This document shows positions 54,334-64,000 of a stretch of 64,000 bases of DNA, piece after piece. How positions within the stretch are numbered: the stretch's first letter is position 1; each line of letters opens with the position of its first letter. Location of the stretch: positions 86,587 to 150,586 of the forward strand of contig NZ_SCOH01000008.1 in NCBI RefSeq assembly GCF_005503445.1, written 5' to 3'. The notes under the pieces are model-generated. The model saw only the letters and a list, made by a program, of their open reading frames with translations, had not been told where the DNA came from and ran no database searches. Made by a program: the position numbers and the translations under genes. The stretch comes from Chitinivorax sp. B (lineage in GTDB: Bacteria; Pseudomonadota; Gammaproteobacteria; Burkholderiales; SCOH01).

Positions 54334-55668
54334 TCACTCGTCTTTATCCAGTACCTGCGCATCCAGCCACCCTTTTGCCAGCGTAACATGGATCAACCCA
54401 CCGGGTACAACATCCCCCGCCTTTCGCACAATCTGGTCGTTGACGTCATGCACGATACTGTAGCCACGTTCCAGTACCGCAGCTGGATTCATTTGCCGCA
54501 GTTGTACCTCACACTGTGTCAGCCGGCCTGCAAGACGTTCGAGCTGCAGCTGCCATGCACCGGTCAAACGCCCAGCCAACAAGCGCTGCTGCTTCAATGG
54601 CAGATCAATACATGGGCTTACCTGCCGATATCGACGCAACACCGCCTCCAATCGCCATTGCCGCCCGGCAAGTGCATGCACCACGCTTTGGGATAGGCGA
54701 TGACGTAATCCAGCCAAGTGCTGTGTCTGTTGTGCCAAACGCTGCCCAGGATGCACCAACCTCCTTGCAAGATAATCCAATTGCTGCAAACGTTGCATCA
54801 GTAGTCGATCCATATCTCGATCCAGACGACGTTGCAATGCCACCAACTTCCCCACCAATTCTATCCGGTTCGGGCTAACCAGTTCAGCCGCAGCGGTAGG
54901 GGTTGCAGCACGCCGATCTGCTACAAAATCAGCAATGGTGACATCCGTCTCGTGTCCTACACCCGATACCACAGGGATTGGGCAGGCTGCTATCGCCCGA
55001 GCCACGTTTTCGTCATTAAATGCCCACAAGTCCTCGATACTACCCCCGCCTCGGCACACGATCAGCACATCACATTCCTGCCGCAGCACAGCCGCACGGA
55101 TCGCAGACACAATCTGTACGGGCGCATCAGCGCCTTGAACCTGCGTTGGATAAAGCACCACAGGTAGTCCCGGCATACGTCGCCGCAATGTGGTCAACAC
55201 ATCCCGTAACGCTGCTGCCGCCGGAGAAGTGACGATACCAATCTGGCGTGGGAACGTTGGCAGCCCCTGCTTTCGGTCGGCATCAAACAAACCTTCCGCC
55301 TGCAATTTGGCCTTCAATCGCTCAAAAGCTTCAAACAACGCGCCCAGGCCAGCCAACCGCATGAAATCAACAGACAGCTGAAAGTCACCACGTGGCTCAT
55401 ATAAAGCAGGTACTGCTCGTACCTCGACCCGCATCCCCTCTGCCGGCCGAAAACCAATCAGCGATGCTTTCTGTCGGAACATCACACAACGCACTTGGGC
55501 TTGTGCATCCTTGAGCGAAAAATACCAATGCCCAGAAGCCGCAATGGTCAGATTGGAGATTTCACCTGACACCCAGGTCAACGGAAATTGTTGCTCCAGC
55601 ACCACGCGTACCGCGCGATTGAGTTCACTGACAGTCATCACAGCATGTGTGCGTTCAATCGTTGCCAT
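54334..55668 (-). CDS. xseA: Exodeoxyribonuclease VII large subunit
   Basis: A 444-residue nuclease subunit that degrades single-stranded DNA with XseB. An N-terminal OB fold (VSGEISNLTIAASGHWYFSLKD) precedes the catalytic region: GIVTSPAAAALRDVLTTLRRR, VCRGGGSIEDLWAFNDE and SGVGHETDVTIADFVADRRAATPTAAAE. A long coiled coil (RRLDRDMDRLLMQRLQQL) follows and the short C-terminal segment is intact. The partner xseB is not in the window. Confidence 0.96.
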   Translation of the reverse strand: MATIERTHAVMTVSELNRAVRVVLEQQFPLTWVSGEISNLTIAASGHWYFSLKDAQAQVRCVMFRQKASLIGFRPAEGMRVEVRAVPALYEPRGDFQLSVDFMRLAGLGALFEAFERLKAKLQAEGLFDADRKQGLPTFPRQIGIVTSPAAAALRDVLTTLRRRMPGLPVVLYPTQVQGADAPVQIVSAIRAAVLRQECDVLIVCRGGGSIEDLWAFNDENVARAIAACPIPVVSGVGHETDVTIADFVADRRAATPTAAAELVSPNRIELVGKLVALQRRLDRDMDRLLMQRLQQLDYLARRLVHPGQRLAQQTQHLAGLRHRLSQSVVHALAGRQWRLEAVLRRYRQVSPCIDLPLKQQRLLAGRLTGAWQLQLERLAGRLTQCEVQLRQMNPAAVLERGYSIVHDVNDQIVRKAGDVVPGGLIHVTLAKGWLDAQVLDKDE

Positions 55669-56083
55669 ACTGGATTAATCCACAGAGTTCATAAAATTGT
55701 CACATCGTCACTTGACAAAACGTGTCGACTTTTCGACAACGCCAGTCTTATGTTTTTATTCAGATATTCTTAGATAGCTTGCGCAATCTCGGTGCACCAA
55801 ACCTAGGATTTCAGCACCAGATTGGGACATATCGATACATCATCCACATTGTTATCCACAGGTTGAAGCATGCAATTGGGGATGGCAACGTCAGGCTAAA
55901 CGTCTTATAAAGGATTTCAGGCCAAGTCCGACTAGCAATATTGACATCAGCATACTTGCCGAACCAGACCTGAGCGATTAAAGTTAGCACCCTTGAAGGT
56001 CATGTCGTTATCCTTGGCTTGCCAAGGCCAAACGGCAAGATATTGTCGAATTAAATTCGCCCCAAACGCAAACGGAGTAACGC
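55669..56083. other. AT-rich intergenic region with DnaA-box-like sites
   Basis: No gene. TTATCCACA at 55853-55861 is a perfect DnaA box. TCATCCACA (55841-55849) and TAATCCACA (55676-55684) each miss by one base. TGTCGA-CTTT-TCGACA (55723-55738) is a perfect inverted repeat. The genes beside it are not those of a usual chromosomal origin. Confidence 0.4.
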
Positions 56084-56692
56084 GTGCTATCCATCATCCA
56101 GGCCGCCGGTTGGCCCATCTACCCACTGATTCTGGCATCCATTGCCGCTGTCACCATCATCATCGAACGCATGTTGTCGCTGCGGGCTGATGTTGTGGCA
56201 CCCAAGGGTCTGCTGAACAAGGTTGTGCAGGAATATCGTTCCGGCGGTGTGACACAGGACATGCTCAACAAGCTGTCACACAGCTCTCACCTCGGCCGCA
56301 TCTTCGCGGCGGGCCTGCGCAATGTCAACAGTTCACGTGATGTGATGAAAGAATCCATCGAGGAAGCCGGTTCTGCGGTCTCTCATGACCTTGGCCGCTT
56401 TCTGACCACACTGGGTTCGATCGCATCTTTGTCCCCGTTACTGGGTCTGCTTGGTACCGTGGTGGGCATGATCGAGATCTTCGGTTCACAAGCACCAACT
56501 GGTAACAATCCAGCTCAGTTGGCACATGGTATCTCGATTGCGCTGTACAACACCGCTTTCGGTATCATCATCGCAGTACCTGCAATCGGTTTTTATCGCC
56601 ACTTACGCAGCAAGATCGATTCACTGACCGTCGAGATGGAACAACAAGCCATCAAGCTGGTGGAAGTCGTTCACGGCGAGCGCAAGCTGTAA
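56084..56692 (+). CDS. exbB: MotA/TolQ/ExbB proton channel protein
   Basis: A 202-residue inner-membrane protein with three helices (near residues 10-30, about 105-130 and about 150-175). SLSPLLGLLGTVVGMIEIF and ISIALYNTAFGIIIAVPAIGFYRHL are the conserved proton-path helices. It forms a channel with ExbD and powers TonB or a related system. GTG start with CGGAGTAA upstream. No tonB gene follows in the window. Confidence 0.92.
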   Translation: MLSIIQAAGWPIYPLILASIAAVTIIIERMLSLRADVVAPKGLLNKVVQEYRSGGVTQDMLNKLSHSSHLGRIFAAGLRNVNSSRDVMKESIEEAGSAVSHDLGRFLTTLGSIASLSPLLGLLGTVVGMIEIFGSQAPTGNNPAQLAHGISIALYNTAFGIIIAVPAIGFYRHLRSKIDSLTVEMEQQAIKLVEVVHGERKL

Positions 56693-56707
56693 TCGCGAGG
56701 ACGGGAC

Positions 56708-57127
56708 ATGAATTTCCGTAAAGGACGTATCCAGGAAGAACCCGAAATCAACTTCATCCCGTTGATTGACGTGTTGTTGGTGATTCTGATCTTCCTGATG
56801 GTCACTACTACTTACTCTCGTTATGCCGAGCTGCAAATCAACCTGCCTCAGGCAGAGGCTGAGAAACCGGTCGACAAGCCTACTGAGCTGAGTATTGGGG
56901 TTGATGCCAACGGTCGCTATGTGATCAACGAAAAACAAGTGGCTTTCAGCAGCCCGGAGTCCTTCAGTATTGAAATGAAGAAAGCTGCCGGTGACCAGAA
57001 GGACCCTGTCGTGATTATTAATGCGGATGCCAAGGCAACACACCAATCCGTAGTCAATATCATGGAAGCCGCGCGTTTCGCCGGTTTTGGCCGCATCACC
57101 TTCGCGACGCAATCGTCAGGTCAGTAA
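56708..57127 (+). CDS. exbD: ExbD/TolR biopolymer transport protein
   Basis: A 139-residue protein with one N-terminal helix (EINFIPLIDVLLVILIFLMV) that carries the conserved proton-binding Asp, and a periplasmic domain (GVDANGRYVINEKQVAF ... VVIINADAKATHQSVVNIMEAARFAG). The partner of ExbB, 15 bases downstream of it. A terminator follows. Confidence 0.94.
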   Translation: MNFRKGRIQEEPEINFIPLIDVLLVILIFLMVTTTYSRYAELQINLPQAEAEKPVDKPTELSIGVDANGRYVINEKQVAFSSPESFSIEMKKAAGDQKDPVVIINADAKATHQSVVNIMEAARFAGFGRITFATQSSGQ

Positions 57128-57149
57128 GCGTTTCGCCATCGCACCATGC

Positions 57150-57177
57150 AAAACGCCACGGTTATCCGTGGCGTTTT
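57150..57177. terminator. Terminator between exbD and gltD
   Basis: AAAACGCCACGG-TTAT-CCGTGGCGTTTT, a 12-bp perfect stem with A and T runs at its ends. It lies between convergent exbD and gltD and can serve both. Confidence 0.88.
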
Positions 57178-57203
57178 CACTTCTGCTTGGTAACTAAGGT
57201 GGC

Positions 57204-63088
<5,885 letters not shown>

Positions 63089-63311
63089 TGCCGACTCTAC
63101 ATGATAAAACGAGGAAAAGGCTTTGATTCTATATGCAGAAATCGGCATGGGCAACACAATTTGTGCAGCGCACGATAACAATTCAGTGCAATATTCCGCA
63201 CGAATACATTACTTTTATTGCAACATAAAACACAAAATATCAGTTTTATTGCCGAGTCGAGTTACAAAATCACGACAGAATTTTTCGAAAAACCGCACCA
63301 AAACAGATACT

Positions 63312-64000
63312 TCATACCCAATCTTTGGCAATCAGGAAATTCCTGTACAGATCTTCTTCCGGGGATCCTGGTTCAGGGTGCCAGTCATAACGCCATCTCA
63401 CTTCCGGTGGCATCGACATCAAAATCGATTCAGTCCGACCGCCAGATTGCAGTCCAAACAACGTGCCACGATCGAAAACCAGATTAAATTCCACGTATCG
63501 CCCACGGCGATAAAGCTGAAAGTCACGCTCACGCTCACCGTAAGGCGTATTCACACGGCGCTCGACAATTGGGAGATAGGCTTTCAGAAAATGGTCACCC
63601 ACATTACAAGTAAGACCAAAGCAGTGGTCAAAACCACCATCTGACAAATCATCAAAGAAAATACCACCAACACCACGTGGCTCATTACGGTGCTTGAGAA
63701 AGAAATAGTCATCACACCATTGTTTGAACTTAGGGTGATACTGCCCCCCAAACGGAGATAATGCTGCCTTACAGGTGCGATGAAAATGAATCACATCCTC
63801 GCTAACACCATAGTAGGGCGTCAGATCCATTCCACCACCAAACCACCAAACCGGCTCGCTACTTAGCTCCGTTGCCACAAAAAAACGTACATTCATATGC
63901 ACCGTAGGGACATACGGATTATGCGGATGCAAAACTAGCGATACCCCCATGGCCTCCCAAGCCCTGCCTGCCAACTCTGGGCGGTGAGCAGATGCAGAAG
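63312..64000 (-). CDS. hemF: Oxygen-dependent coproporphyrinogen III oxidase (C-terminal part)
   Basis: The 3' part of hemF; the 5' end lies beyond the window. About 229 residues are visible, starting [22 protein letters not shown]. Conserved features include [80 protein letters not shown] and a proper C-terminus (LIAKDWV). It decarboxylates coproporphyrinogen III to protoporphyrinogen IX in haem synthesis. It runs in the same direction as gltBD, with a 223-base AT-rich gap between. Confidence 0.96.
   Translation of the reverse strand, partial: SASAHRPELAGRAWEAMGVSLVLHPHNPYVPTVHMNVRFFVATELSSEPVWWFGGGMDLTPYYGVSEDVIHFHRTCKAALSPFGGQYHPKFKQWCDDYFFLKHRNEPRGVGGIFFDDLSDGGFDHCFGLTCNVGDHFLKAYLPIVERRVNTPYGERERDFQLYRRGRYVEFNLVFDRGTLFGLQSGGRTESILMSMPPEVRWRYDWHPEPGSPEEDLYRNFLIAKDWV

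Overview
The window looks like a chromosomal segment of a Gram-negative, denitrifying betaproteobacterium with moderate GC content. The placement near the Neisseriales (Chitinivorax- or Chromobacterium-like) is my inference from gene content and order, not a database match. Envelope lipoproteins, an ExbB/ExbD pair, EnvC/AmiC cell-separation factors and a cytochrome cd1 denitrification system support a free-living, facultatively respiring proteobacterium. No rRNA, tRNA, CRISPR array or phage was seen.

Layout. 0-11.4 kb: housekeeping genes (an ArsR-type regulator, gpmI-envC-ctpA, a PilZ protein, a PfkB kinase, a glycine-zipper lipoprotein, a solute-binding protein, queG, tsaE, amiC). 12-13.7 kb: a diguanylate cyclase whose sensor domain carries a haem c motif, and a small ParB-like protein. 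13.7-23.6 kb (minus strand): nitric oxide reductase genes in two blocks, norE-norF-norQ-membrane protein-4Fe-4S protein-bacterioferritin-norD and norC-norB, separated by three unrelated genes. 24-33.2 kb (plus strand): a nitrite reductase/haem d1 operon, nirS-M-C-F-DL-G-[PilJ/NarX-like protein]-H-J-N. The norC/nirS divergent intergenic region holds two perfect FNR/Dnr-type boxes.

33.3-39.5 kb: a TrhA membrane protein, a decayed stretch with two pseudogene remnants, then a stress/signalling group (CsbD, two response regulators, a BON lipoprotein, a DUF1328 protein and a CHASE3 histidine kinase). 39.5-42.2 kb (minus strand): an L-Asp/Glu racemase, an AraC regulator and the AzlC/AzlD amino-acid exporter. 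42.5-45.8 kb: an acyltransferase, a small basic protein, a DUF1857 protein and a lipase-like lipoprotein. 45.8-51.3 kb: a MarR-like regulator divergent from a pyroglutamate-use operon (pxpB-pxpC-pxpA-DUF969-DUF979-pcp). 51.8-64 kb: a GNAT enzyme, a receiver protein of unknown output, xseA, exbB-exbD, gltD-gltB and the 3' part of hemF.

How it works together. NirS reduces nitrite to NO using electrons from cytochromes NirM/NirC. NirF, NirDL, NirG, NirH, NirJ and NirN build and insert haem d1. NorCB reduces NO to N2O, with NorQ/NorD as its activation machinery. NirE, the entry enzyme of d1 synthesis, is not in the window. Three copies of a 142-bp element with terminal inverted repeats (at 11.4, 42.3 and 52.8 kb) look like a non-autonomous IS5-type MITE.
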